Notes under the pieces: model-generated
What the model saw: only the letters and a program-made list of their open reading frames with translations
The model's database searches: none
What the model was told of the DNA's origin: nothing
Assembly: GCA_000431135.1 (NCBI GenBank)
Contig: HF987827.1
Span: forward strand, 1,706 to 11,183
Length of the DNA: 9,478 nucleotides
Direction of reading: 5' to 3'
Source: Clostridium sp. CAG:590
Lineage (GTDB): Bacteria; Bacillota; Clostridia; Lachnospirales; Lachnospiraceae
Program-made: the position numbers and the translations under genes
Shown: in pieces, positions 1-6,814 of the stretch
How the letters are laid out: every line of letters begins with the position of its first letter
Numbering within the stretch: the stretch's first letter is position 1

Positions 1-687
1 TTAGAGATATTAGAACTGGAAGAGCGTACATTAGAGGAATTGAAGAGAGCCGATGAGCTGATCGAAGGAACTGTTACAATCGGCTGTGGAGAATTTACGG
101 TAGTGGAGACATTAGCGCAGATATGTAAGTCATTTAAGGAGAAATATCCGTTAGTGCAAATTGCCATTCATACGGCAACTGCGGATTCTGTCTATGAAAT
201 GATGGAAAAAGGTCTGGTAGATATTGGGCTATATATGGAGCCGGTTGATACGGAAGGACTGGAATATATTCGGATTCCGGATAGCGACCATTGGGTTGTC
301 AGCATGTGTCCGGACGATCCTCTTGCCGAAAAAGAATATGTGGGGAAACAGGATCTTTTAGATAAGCCGCTTATTATACCGGAACGTATCGGGGTACAGA
401 GTGAGCTTGCTAATTGGTTTGGCAAGGATTTTGATAAAATTCAGATATCATTTACAAGTAACTTAGGAACAAATGCCGGAATTATGGTGGCAAATGGACT
501 TGGGTATCAGGTATCGATTGAAGGAGCAGCTAAGTATTGGAGAGAAGATCTGTTAGTGCAAAGGAGATTATATCCACCAATTACTGTGAATACGGTAATT
601 GCATGGAGAAGAAATATACCAAATTCGCAGGCAGTGAACAAATTTATAGAAGAGATTAATGCTTGTCAGGCATACGATTCAATTTAA
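1..687 (+). CDS. LysR-type transcriptional regulator, 3' part only (effector-binding domain)
   Basis: The frame is open from base 1 and ends at TAA 685-687, giving 228 visible residues. The gene therefore begins upstream of the window; the in-frame TTG at 40 is an internal codon and not the start. The first ~20 residues are a charged, leucine-rich helix of the kind that links the winged-helix DNA-binding domain of LysR proteins to the effector domain. From about residue 21 the chain reads as a LysR substrate-binding domain: an EGTVTIGCGE strand, a FKEKYPLVQI segment, a GLVDIGLYMEP segment, and a late LGTNAGIMVANGLGYQVS segment typical of the second subdomain. The DNA-binding half cannot be seen. 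The gene is co-directional with the flavodoxin, decarboxylase-cupin and aldo/keto reductase genes, so it may regulate them; that is inference from position. The effector is unknown. Confidence 0.9.
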   Translation, partial: LEILELEERTLEELKRADELIEGTVTIGCGEFTVVETLAQICKSFKEKYPLVQIAIHTATADSVYEMMEKGLVDIGLYMEPVDTEGLEYIRIPDSDHWVVSMCPDDPLAEKEYVGKQDLLDKPLIIPERIGVQSELANWFGKDFDKIQISFTSNLGTNAGIMVANGLGYQVSIEGAAKYWREDLLVQRRLYPPITVNTVIAWRRNIPNSQAVNKFIEEINACQAYDSI

Positions 688-696
688 TATAGGTAT

Positions 697-725
697 TAGA
701 CATACACGAATATTAGCACTAAAAT
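697..725 (+). promoter_or_regulatory. Predicted sigma-A promoter for the flavodoxin operon
   Basis: A -35-like TAGACA (697-702, 5 of 6 matches to TTGACA) is followed by exactly 17 bp and a -10-like TAAAAT (720-725, 5 of 6 matches to TATAAT). Initiation would fall near 731-733, about 52 nt before the flavodoxin ATG. No room remains for a promoter between the palindrome and the ribosome site, so this is the best candidate for the operon. The -10 box overlaps the first bases of the 721-765 palindrome. It is a prediction from consensus matching only. Confidence 0.6.
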
Positions 726-765
726 AGATGTATCAGGTAATCAGATTATCTGATACATCTATTTT
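721..765. promoter_or_regulatory. 45-bp near-perfect palindrome: candidate operator and/or lysR terminator
   Basis: The 16-nt arms AAAATAGATGTATCAG (721-736) and its exact reverse complement (750-765) enclose a second inverted repeat, TAATC (738-742) and GATTA (744-748), centred on base 743. Only the 737/749 pair (G/T) departs from perfect symmetry, and it can form a wobble pair in RNA. The right arm runs into TTTTTAA, so the element could act as a weak terminator for the upstream lysR transcript. It also overlaps the predicted -10 box and start site of the flavodoxin promoter, which suits a repressor or activator site. The sequence does not decide between these roles. Confidence 0.7.
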
Positions 766-784
766 TAATTAGGAGGAATGATAT

Positions 785-1255
785 ATGAGTAAGAAATTAG
801 TAGCTTATTTTAGTGCAAGCGGCATTACACGGAAAGTGGCAGAGATGATTGCAGAGGCAGCAGATTGTGACATATATGAGATTACACCGAAGGTTGCGTA
901 TACCAAAGCAGATCTGAACTGGATGGATAAGAAGTCACGCAGTAGTGTGGAGATGAATGATAAGAAGATTCGTCCGGAATTGGCAGATAATACGATTGAT
1001 ATCAGCGGGTATGATGAGATCATTTTAGGTTTCCCAATCTGGTGGTATGTAGCACCTACCATTATCAATACCTTTTTAGAAGCATATGATTTTGCGGGAA
1101 AGAAGATTGTGTTGTTTGCTACATCCGGTGGAAGCGGATTCGGTAATACCGTGAAGGAATTGCAGCCATCCGCACCAAATGCACAGATTGTAGAGGGAAG
1201 ACTTTTGAACCGCGCTTCAAAGACAGAGATTACAGATTGGGTAAATACATTATAA
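785..1255 (+). CDS. Flavodoxin (flavodoxin_4-like FMN protein)
   Basis: This 156-residue protein has the length and fold signature of a short-chain flavodoxin, a cytosolic FMN-binding electron carrier or small NAD(P)H-linked reductase. The N-terminal strand LVAYFS is followed by the phosphate-binding loop SASGITR (residues 10-16, with S10, S12 and T15 replacing the usual T-x-T-G-x-T pattern). Isoalloxazine-ring contacts are expected in the IWWYVAP segment (85-91) and the TSGGSGFG loop (113-120). The start is fixed by a strong AGGAGG (771-776) 8 nt before ATG. There is no signal peptide or membrane segment. It is the first gene after the promoter/palindrome and sits 18 nt before the decarboxylase-cupin gene. 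Redox partners are unknown; the aldo/keto reductase downstream suggests an oxidoreductive pathway. Confidence 0.92.
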   Translation: MSKKLVAYFSASGITRKVAEMIAEAADCDIYEITPKVAYTKADLNWMDKKSRSSVEMNDKKIRPELADNTIDISGYDEIILGFPIWWYVAPTIINTFLEAYDFAGKKIVLFATSGGSGFGNTVKELQPSAPNAQIVEGRLLNRASKTEITDWVNTL

Positions 1256-1273
1256 GATTGGAGAAATGTAACA

Positions 1274-2041
1274 ATGGGAAAGATTGTACAGACAGCAGGA
1301 AGAAATGCACTTGGAGAATTTGCACCACAGTTTGCACATTTTAATGATGATGTGCTTTTTGGAGAGAATTGGAATAATCAGGATATTGATGTGAAGACCA
1401 GAAGCATGATTACAGTGGTAGCATTAATGTCATCCGGAATTACAGATTCTTCGCTTGTATTTCATTTGCAGAATGCAAAGGCACATGGGGTAACCCGGAA
1501 GGAGATTGCAGCGATCATTACACATGTAGCATTTTATGTGGGATGGCCAAAGGGCTGGGCAGTATTTAATCTTGCCAAAGAGGTATGGGCACAGGATGAG
1601 GGAGATCTTCCTTATGAAGATGAAGCAATGCGCGCCCATGCAAAGTCTATGGTATTTCCAATTGGTGAGCCAAATGATGCATTTGCGAAGTATTTTATCG
1701 GACAGAGTTATCTTGCTCCGGTTTCCAAGGAACAGGTTGGTGTATTTAATGTAACCTTTGAGCCGGGATGCCGTAATAACTGGCATATCCATCATGCGAA
1801 AAATGGTGGCGGACAGATTCTGGTATGCGTAGGTGGAAGAGGCTATTATCAGGAAGAGGGAAAAGAAGCGATCGAGATGAAGCCGGGGGACTGCATCAAT
1901 ATCCCCGCAGAAGTAAAGCATTGGCATGGTGCGGCACCGGATGAGTGGTTCTCTCATTTAGCAATTGAAGTACCGGGAGAAGCGTGCTCTAATGAATGGT
2001 GTGAGCCTGTTTCGGATGAGGAATATGGTAAGTTAAAGTAA
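1274..2041 (+). CDS. Carboxymuconolactone decarboxylase-cupin fusion protein
   Basis: This 255-residue protein has two domains. Residues ~15-110 resemble the carboxymuconolactone decarboxylase (AhpD-like) helical domain, with TRSMITVVALMSSG (42-55), FHLQNAKAHGVTRKEI (63-78) and HVAFYVGWPKGW (84-95). The redox CxxC of true AhpD is absent, so peroxidase-reductant activity is unlikely. Residues ~155-235 form a cupin barrel: G165-x5-HIH (171-173) is cupin motif 1, with Gln181 where the metal-binding Glu usually sits, and P211-x4-H216-W-H218 is motif 2. His171, His173, Gln181 and His218 are the probable metal ligands. GGAG (1260-1263) lies 10 nt before ATG. The fusion is a recognised arrangement in anaerobes, often beside flavodoxins and aldo/keto reductases. 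The reaction is not known to me; decarboxylation or isomerisation of a small carbonyl compound is a guess. Confidence 0.9.
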   Translation: MGKIVQTAGRNALGEFAPQFAHFNDDVLFGENWNNQDIDVKTRSMITVVALMSSGITDSSLVFHLQNAKAHGVTRKEIAAIITHVAFYVGWPKGWAVFNLAKEVWAQDEGDLPYEDEAMRAHAKSMVFPIGEPNDAFAKYFIGQSYLAPVSKEQVGVFNVTFEPGCRNNWHIHHAKNGGGQILVCVGGRGYYQEEGKEAIEMKPGDCINIPAEVKHWHGAAPDEWFSHLAIEVPGEACSNEWCEPVSDEEYGKLK

Positions 2042-2108
2042 CAGTAAGTTGTTTTATGGATAAGTTATACGGATCAGGAAATGATAAGATAGAAGAAAAG
2101 GAGCTTAT

Positions 2109-3113
2109 ATGGAATATACCAAGTTAGGAAATACCGATTTGGAAGTATCGAAAATTTGCATCGGATGTATGAGTTTTGGTAAAGCAGGAACCATGCATGA
2201 CTGGACGCTTGACGAGACAGAAAGCGAGAAAGTGATCAAACATGCATTGAATCTTGGTATCAATTTCTTTGATACTGCGAACTGCTATTCTGCTGGAACA
2301 AGCGAGGAATACTTGGGAAAGGCGATTCGCAATAATATCGCAAGAGATAAGGTTGTGATTGCGTCTAAGGTCTATTTTAATGATGGACGTTTATCTAAGG
2401 AGGCAATTGCAAGAGAGATTGACGGAACATTGCAGCGGTTGGGAACCGATTATCTTGATCTCTATATTATTCATCGATTTGACTTTGATACGCCGGTCGA
2501 AGAGACGATGGAAGCTTTGGATGCACTTGTGAAGGCAGGAAAAGTCAGAGCAATCGGTGCTTCTGCCATGTATGGTTATCAGTTCTATAATATGCAGCTT
2601 GTAGCGAAGGAGCATGGATGGACATCATTTAGTACAATGGAGAATCATTATAATCTGTTGTATCGCGAAGACGAGCGTGAATTGATTCCAATCTGTAAGC
2701 AGATGGGTGTGTCTTTGATGCCATATAGCCCATTAGCAGCGGGACATCTCAGTCGTCCGGAGTGGAATACCGGTTCTTTACGCAGCAAGACAGACCGGGT
2801 GGCAATGGGTAAATATGACCGGATGAAAGAACAGGATATGCAGGTGGTAGCACGCGTGCATGAGCTTTCAGGAAAGCATGGTTGCAAGATGTCTCAGATT
2901 GCCCTTGCATGGCAGTGGGCAAAAGGAATTGCAGCACCGATCATTGGAGCGACTAAAACTGCTTATCTTGATGATGCGGCTGGTGCATTAAATGTAAGAT
3001 TAACCGATGAGGATATTGCATACCTGGAAGAAATGTATGTGCCACATCCGGTGGTAGGAGCGGTGAAGGAGAATCCAAAGCCAGGAGTGATCCTTGTTGA
3101 TGAGAAGAAATGA
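2109..3113 (+). CDS. Aldo/keto reductase, YajO-like
   Basis: At 334 residues this is a full-length cytosolic NADPH-dependent aldo/keto reductase with a TIM-barrel fold. The catalytic tetrad is intact: Asp55 in NFFDTANCYS, Tyr60, Lys87 in VIASKVY and His122 in YIIHRFD. The N-terminal LGNTDLEVSKICIGCMSFG and the cofactor-binding C-terminal APIIGATK are standard. The MENHYNLLYREDERELIP stretch and the late PHPVVG resemble Escherichia coli YajO, a member implicated in thiamine/deoxyxylulose phosphate metabolism, but the substrate here cannot be assigned. AGGAG (2099-2103) sits 5 nt before ATG. A 67-nt gap separates it from the cupin-fusion gene. It contains no convincing promoter or terminator, so read-through from upstream is likely. 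Confidence 0.93.
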   Translation: MEYTKLGNTDLEVSKICIGCMSFGKAGTMHDWTLDETESEKVIKHALNLGINFFDTANCYSAGTSEEYLGKAIRNNIARDKVVIASKVYFNDGRLSKEAIAREIDGTLQRLGTDYLDLYIIHRFDFDTPVEETMEALDALVKAGKVRAIGASAMYGYQFYNMQLVAKEHGWTSFSTMENHYNLLYREDERELIPICKQMGVSLMPYSPLAAGHLSRPEWNTGSLRSKTDRVAMGKYDRMKEQDMQVVARVHELSGKHGCKMSQIALAWQWAKGIAAPIIGATKTAYLDDAAGALNVRLTDEDIAYLEEMYVPHPVVGAVKENPKPGVILVDEKK

Positions 3114-3117
3114 TTTT

Positions 3118-3152
3118 CCTTGCACAGCGTCCGCCCCTTATGCGGTACAAGG
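3118..3152. repeat. Imperfect hairpin between convergent genes; copy A of a short repeat
   Basis: The arms CCTTGCACAGCGT (3118-3130) and ATGCGGTACAAGG (3140-3152) can form 13 positions of stem with ten Watson-Crick pairs, one wobble and two mismatches around a 9-nt loop. The hairpin fills the whole space between the aldo/keto reductase stop (3113) and the ABC-F stop (3154), so it may stop transcription from both sides. Neither side has a U-tract after the stem, so it is not a textbook intrinsic terminator. The left arm is identical over 13 bases to 9457-9469. The right part, CCCTT-9 nt-AAGGG (3135-3153), has the same layout as 9456-9474. This suggests a dispersed palindromic repeat. Confidence 0.6.
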
Positions 3153-3153
3153 G

Positions 3154-5058
3154 TTAGGCTTCGGAAAGGGACTCCCAGGTTTCGTAAAGGGCTTCCAGTT
3201 CTTCGGTTGCGGCGGCCTGCCGGGTTGTGATCTCGGTTAGTTTCGCAACATTGGTTGCATTTTCCGGAAGAGACATCTCTTCTTCGAGGGAAGATAGAAG
3301 CTGTTCTAATTCCTCGATCCGTGTCTCGGTTTTTTTAATATCGTTTTGTCGTTTCCGTTCCCTTGCCTGTTCTTCTTTGGAACGTTTCCAGTCTTTTTTT
3401 GTCTCTGTTTCTTCCTTGACAACAGCAGCTTTTTCTTCTGACTGTGCAGTGGATACCAATTGTTGTTCGATGTAATAATCGTAGTTTCCGATGTAAGAAG
3501 TAATACCGTTTGGAGAAAGATCTAAAATACGGGTTGCTGTCTGGTTGATGAAATAACGATCATGGGAAACATAGAGAATAGTGCCGACGTAATTATTAAG
3601 GGCATTCTCTAAAATTTCTTTGGAGGTAATGTCTAAATGGTTAGTTGGCTCGTCCAATATTAAAAAGTTTGCATTGGAAAGCATTAACTTAGCGAGGCTG
3701 ACACGACCGCGTTCACCACCGCTTAGATCAGCAATCTTCTTAAATACATCTTCGCCGGTAAATAAAAAGGCGGCCAAAACATTACGAACCCTTGTATTAT
3801 TCATCTGCGGATATGTATCCTGCAACTCATCAAAAATCGTTTTTTCTGCATGTAATACCTGATGTTCCTGGTCATAATAACCGATGTGAACCTGTGCACC
3901 TAATGTGATCTTGCCGGAATCTTTAGGGAGTAATTGATTAATGATCTTCAAAATGGTGGTCTTGCCGGTTCCGTTATTACCGATCAAGGCTACTCGTTCC
4001 CCTCGTTTGATGTCTATATTCACATTGGAAAAGATTGTTTTGCCATCAAAAGATTTGGAAAGACCTTCGACAAGCAATACATCATTGCCGCTTTCTACGT
4101 CGGGAGTCAGTGTCAACCGCATCTCGTCGTGGATTTCCTGTGGCTTTTCCAGTCGTTCCATCTTGTCTAACATTTTTTCGCGACTTTCTGCCCGTTTGAT
4201 AGATTTCTCGCGGTTAAATTGCTTCAATTTGGCAATGACTTCTTCCTGATGTTTGATCTCTGCCTGCTGGTTCATATAAGCCCGGTATTTGGACAGACGG
4301 ACTTCTTCCCGTTTTTGGGCGTAATAACTGTAATTGCCGTGGTAGATCGTTGCCTGTGTGTTCTCAATCTCGATCACTTTTGTAACGATCTTATCTAAGA
4401 AATAACGGTCATGGGATACGATGATAACAGCACCGTCATAGCCCCGCAGATATCCCTCTAACCAGGCAATGCTGTTAAGATCTAAGTGGTTGGTAGGTTC
4501 GTCTAACAAAATGATATCCGGACGTGATAGCAGAAGGCGACCGAGTGAGACTCTGGTCTTTTGTCCGCCGGATAGTTCACTGACCGGCCGGTTAAACTCA
4601 GATTCTTCGAAACCTAAACCTTTGAGAATTCCGGTGATCTGGCTCTCAAAAGCATAGCCGTCCTGCATTTCGAAGGTATGATTCATCCGGGTATATCGTT
4701 CGAGTGCATCTTCTAATTCAGCACCTTCTAAATGTTTCATGTCCTGTTCTAACTGCCGGATCTGTTCCTGCAGATCAATGACATCCTGTTTGACGCTTAA
4801 CAGCTCTTCGTAAATAGTCTTGTCATAATAAGAATTCTGGTGTTGGGCCAGATAACCGACGGTAATGTCTTTGCCAATGACAACCTGTCCTTCGTCGGCT
4901 TCTTCTTCGTTCATAATGATCTTAAGTAAAGTAGACTTGCCAGCGCCGTTGATTCCAACGATGGCAAGTTTTTCTTTTGCTTCTATATGAAAATTGATAT
5001 GGTTGAGTATCTCTGTTACACCATATGCTTTTGAGATATTCTGACATGCGAGTACCAT
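3154..5058 (-). CDS. ABC-F family ATPase, YdiF-type
   Basis: This 634-residue protein contains two ABC ATPase domains and no membrane segments, the pattern of ABC-F ribosome-binding translation factors. Domain 1 has Walker A GINGAGKS (35-42), signature LSGGQ (162-166), Walker B IILLDE (182-187) and SHDRYF. Domain 2 has Walker A GNNGTGKT (360-367), signature LSGGE (445-449) and Walker B LILDE (466-470). The interdomain linker (~240-320) is long, basic and helical and corresponds to the P-site tRNA interaction region. The C-terminus (~540-634) is a charged coiled coil. Length and layout match Bacillus subtilis YdiF/Uup-like housekeeping members better than short antibiotic-resistance ABC-Fs, but sequence alone cannot exclude resistance. 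The gene starts at ATG after AAGGAAA. It lies 18 nt downstream of cysE on the same strand and is probably co-transcribed with it. Confidence 0.93.
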   Translation of the reverse strand: MVLACQNISKAYGVTEILNHINFHIEAKEKLAIVGINGAGKSTLLKIIMNEEEADEGQVVIGKDITVGYLAQHQNSYYDKTIYEELLSVKQDVIDLQEQIRQLEQDMKHLEGAELEDALERYTRMNHTFEMQDGYAFESQITGILKGLGFEESEFNRPVSELSGGQKTRVSLGRLLLSRPDIILLDEPTNHLDLNSIAWLEGYLRGYDGAVIIVSHDRYFLDKIVTKVIEIENTQATIYHGNYSYYAQKREEVRLSKYRAYMNQQAEIKHQEEVIAKLKQFNREKSIKRAESREKMLDKMERLEKPQEIHDEMRLTLTPDVESGNDVLLVEGLSKSFDGKTIFSNVNIDIKRGERVALIGNNGTGKTTILKIINQLLPKDSGKITLGAQVHIGYYDQEHQVLHAEKTIFDELQDTYPQMNNTRVRNVLAAFLFTGEDVFKKIADLSGGERGRVSLAKLMLSNANFLILDEPTNHLDITSKEILENALNNYVGTILYVSHDRYFINQTATRILDLSPNGITSYIGNYDYYIEQQLVSTAQSEEKAAVVKEETETKKDWKRSKEEQARERKRQNDIKKTETRIEELEQLLSSLEEEMSLPENATNVAKLTEITTRQAAATEELEALYETWESLSEA

Positions 5059-5076
5059 AATGTTGTTTCCTTTTCT

Positions 5077-6021
5077 TTAGATTTCGTATACATAGTCTGT
5101 AGCGGATAACCGGGTATGTGTATCCTGTTTGATCGCTAATTCCGGAGGGGTGACAGAGACACGCGTGTTGGCAGGAATGGAGCTTGTAATAAATGCACCG
5201 CCGCCGATCACGGAATCTGCTCCGATAATGGTCTCTCCTCCGAGGACAGTTGCGTTTGAATAGATCGTTACACGGTCCTCAATGGTTGGATGCCGTTTGA
5301 CACCCGCAAGATGCTGACCGCCACGTGTACTTAATGCACCTAATGTTACACCCTGATATAATTTTACATAGTCGCCGATGATGGTTGTTTCGCCGATTAC
5401 AATTCCGGTTCCATGATCCATAAAGAAATATTTACCGATCGTGGCTCCGGAATTAATATCAATTCCGGTCTTGCCATGAGCATGTTCCGTCATGACCCTT
5501 GGAATAAATGGAACTTTCATCTTATATAATTCATGGGCGATACGATAAACGAAAGTCGCATAAAATCCGGGATAAGAGAATATGATCTGTTCTTTGTTAT
5601 CAGCGGCCGGATCACCATCATAGCCTGCCTGTACATCAAGTAACAGCATTTCCTGTATATGGGGAACGGATTCAAAGAAATTACAACATATATTCTCTGC
5701 TTCTGCGATAATATCCGGATTAGAAGAAAAAATGCCGGGTTCCCGATCATAAGCAAGTGCAAGTGCAATCTGTTTTCTTAATTTGAGGTGCAGACTTGAA
5801 AGAATCTGTCCGGTATAGTAAGAAGCATTGGTGACATCCACCCGGTCTGTGCTGAAATATCCGGGAAACATTAAACGCTTCAGATCATCTAAAATGTCGA
5901 TGATGGTACTTCGTACAGGAAGGTATTTGTCTGATTTGCCAAGCAGCAGATCAGATTGCGTGTAATTATAATTAATTGCATTCACGATATCCGGTAGTAA
6001 ATCATTGAAATGTCTGTTCAT
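5077..6021 (-). CDS. cysE: Serine O-acetyltransferase
   Basis: This enzyme transfers acetyl from acetyl-CoA to L-serine, giving O-acetylserine for cysteine synthesis in the cytosol. The C-terminal half (residues ~180-290) is a left-handed beta-helix of hexapeptide repeats. It contains Asp188 (TGIDIN) and Asp202-His203 in FFMDHGTGIVIGET, matching the catalytic Asp-His arrangement of CysE. The VKRHPTIED segment (241-249) matches the substrate-binding RHP motif. The N-terminal helical domain is long; the total of 314 residues exceeds the ~270 of E. coli CysE and resembles the longer form found in anaerobes. I chose ATG at 6021. A longer frame from TTG at 6033 exists, but the ribosome site GGAGG (complement of 6027-6031) lies inside that extension, 5 nt before the ATG. 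No cysK is adjacent. Confidence 0.92.
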   Translation of the reverse strand: MNRHFNDLLPDIVNAINYNYTQSDLLLGKSDKYLPVRSTIIDILDDLKRLMFPGYFSTDRVDVTNASYYTGQILSSLHLKLRKQIALALAYDREPGIFSSNPDIIAEAENICCNFFESVPHIQEMLLLDVQAGYDGDPAADNKEQIIFSYPGFYATFVYRIAHELYKMKVPFIPRVMTEHAHGKTGIDINSGATIGKYFFMDHGTGIVIGETTIIGDYVKLYQGVTLGALSTRGGQHLAGVKRHPTIEDRVTIYSNATVLGGETIIGADSVIGGGAFITSSIPANTRVSVTPPELAIKQDTHTRLSATDYVYEI

Positions 6022-6164
6022 GGTATCCTCCAATTGTGTTCTGTTCTATAGTATATGTCTGTTACGGTAAGAAAGTACATAACACACAAAATGAAACAAT
6101 AATCTAGTATAATAGTATACCATAGGTTTAAAAAAGAAAAAACAGGAAATTTCGGAAAAAAGGC

Positions 6165-6192
6165 TTGAAAAAAATAGAACAGGTGATATAAT
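6165..6192 (+). promoter_or_regulatory. Sigma-A promoter P1 upstream of cheX-guaB
   Basis: TTGAAA (6165-6170, 5 of 6) is separated by 16 bp from a perfect TATAAT (6187-6192). The TG at 6184-6185 makes this an extended -10 element. Initiation is expected near 6199, giving a leader of about 100 nt before the CheX-like ATG. This is one of the strongest promoter matches in the window. Confidence 0.75.
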
Positions 6193-6234
6193 AGGAAAAA
6201 TTCAAAATTGCTGAAAAAAAGTCATTTTTTCTAT

Positions 6235-6263
6235 TTGCTATGTGGCATGGATTCATGTATAAT
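6235..6263 (+). promoter_or_regulatory. Sigma-A promoter P2 upstream of cheX-guaB
   Basis: TTGCTA (6235-6240, 4 of 6) is followed by exactly 17 bp and a perfect TATAAT (6258-6263). Initiation is expected near 6270, about 33 nt before the CheX-like ATG. It would be a second, downstream start site in tandem with P1. The two differ in leader content, since only P1 transcripts would include the AT hairpin at 6213-6231. Confidence 0.65.
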
Positions 6264-6302
6264 ATGTATATTATTTAGCAACACGCAGAAAAGAGGACCA
6301 CA

Positions 6303-6779
6303 ATGAGGAAGGCACTAGATGTTAATAACATTAACCCGTTTTTACAGTCAACGATCAGCATTTTTGAAAGTGTAACCCAATTGAAGCTCGCAGTAGGGAA
6401 ACCTTCATTTGCTGATTTTTCATTTAAGAAACCGACATACACGATTACGGTAGGTATCGTCGGACAGATGAAGGGACAGGCTGTTTTGACGATGGAATTA
6501 GAACATGCGAAAGATATTGCAAGCAAGATGATGTTTGGAATGCCGATTGCAGAGTTAGATGAGATGGCATGTTCAGCTTTGAATGAGCTGAGTAACATGA
6601 TCATGGGAAACACAGCGACAATATTCTCTACACAAGGTAAGTTAATTGATATAACGCCTCCGATCTCCATGGTAGGAACGGATCTGCAGATTAAGTCGGA
6701 TATTGATCCAATCTGTGTACCGTTACTGTTGGATGGGAACGAATATGTCAAGTTATACATTTGTGTATATGAGGATTAA
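6303..6779 (+). CDS. cheX: CheX-family protein (CheC/CheX/FliY-type CheY-P phosphatase)
   Basis: This 158-residue, soluble, single-domain protein has the size and layout of CheX, which dephosphorylates CheY-P in chemotaxis. The starting helix NNINPFLQSTISIFESVT is typical of CheX. The single E-x2-N phosphatase motif is visible as Glu95 and Asn98 in ALNELSNMIMGN, and the chain ends in the usual LYICVYE strand. One motif rather than two favours CheX over CheC. AGAGG (6292-6296) lies 6 nt before ATG. Two tandem promoters precede it and guaB follows 35 nt after its stop. No chemotaxis or flagellar gene is near, so its partner response regulator may be encoded elsewhere or may not be CheY. Family confidence is high; the exact role is inferred. 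Confidence 0.85.
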   Translation: MRKALDVNNINPFLQSTISIFESVTQLKLAVGKPSFADFSFKKPTYTITVGIVGQMKGQAVLTMELEHAKDIASKMMFGMPIAELDEMACSALNELSNMIMGNTATIFSTQGKLIDITPPISMVGTDLQIKSDIDPICVPLLLDGNEYVKLYICVYED

Positions 6780-6814
6780 TATTACAAAAATATCAAGAAA
6801 GGGCAGAAGAGAAA

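Larger units (their letters stand above)
6022..6302. other. Divergent intergenic region between cysE and the CheX-like gene
   Basis: This 281-bp, very AT-rich region separates the minus-strand cysE from the plus-strand cheX-guaB pair. On the plus strand it carries two clear tandem promoters, listed separately. An additional TATAAT at 6108-6113 has no matching -35 box. On the minus strand, TATACT (complement of 6050-6055) is a possible cysE -10 box, but I see no good -35 box, so the cysE promoter is not assigned. A small AT hairpin (GAAAAAA 6213-6219 with TTTTTTC 6225-6231) lies between the two plus-strand promoters. I see no small gene or recognisable riboswitch here. Confidence 0.7.

Noticed and set aside
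40..42. TTG as a start codon for the first gene
   Set aside because: The frame is open to base 1 and the upstream codons continue the LysR linker helix, so the real start is outside the window.
1430..1957. 175-codon open frame on the minus strand inside the decarboxylase-cupin gene
   Set aside because: It lies wholly antisense to a gene with two recognisable domains. Its translation is rich in Cys, Met and Ile without domain features, and I see no ribosome site for it.
2042..2108. Internal promoter for the aldo/keto reductase (TTGTTT at 2049, TTATAC at 2065, TAAGAT at 2085)
   Set aside because: None of the hexamers pair at acceptable 16-18 bp spacing.
3154..5058. ABC-F protein as an antibiotic-resistance factor
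   Set aside because: Its length, long C-terminal coiled coil and housekeeping neighbour cysE fit the YdiF/Uup type. Nothing such as a leader peptide or attenuator upstream supports resistance.
6213..6231. GAAAAAA/TTTTTTC hairpin as a terminator or attenuator between the tandem promoters
   Set aside because: The stem is only A-U apart from one terminal G-C pair and is not followed by a T-run, so termination is unlikely.
6275..6760. 161-codon open frame on the minus strand opposite the CheX-like gene
   Set aside because: The plus strand carries a clear CheX motif, a ribosome site and two promoters. The minus-strand translation has low-complexity hydrophobic stretches typical of an antisense shadow.
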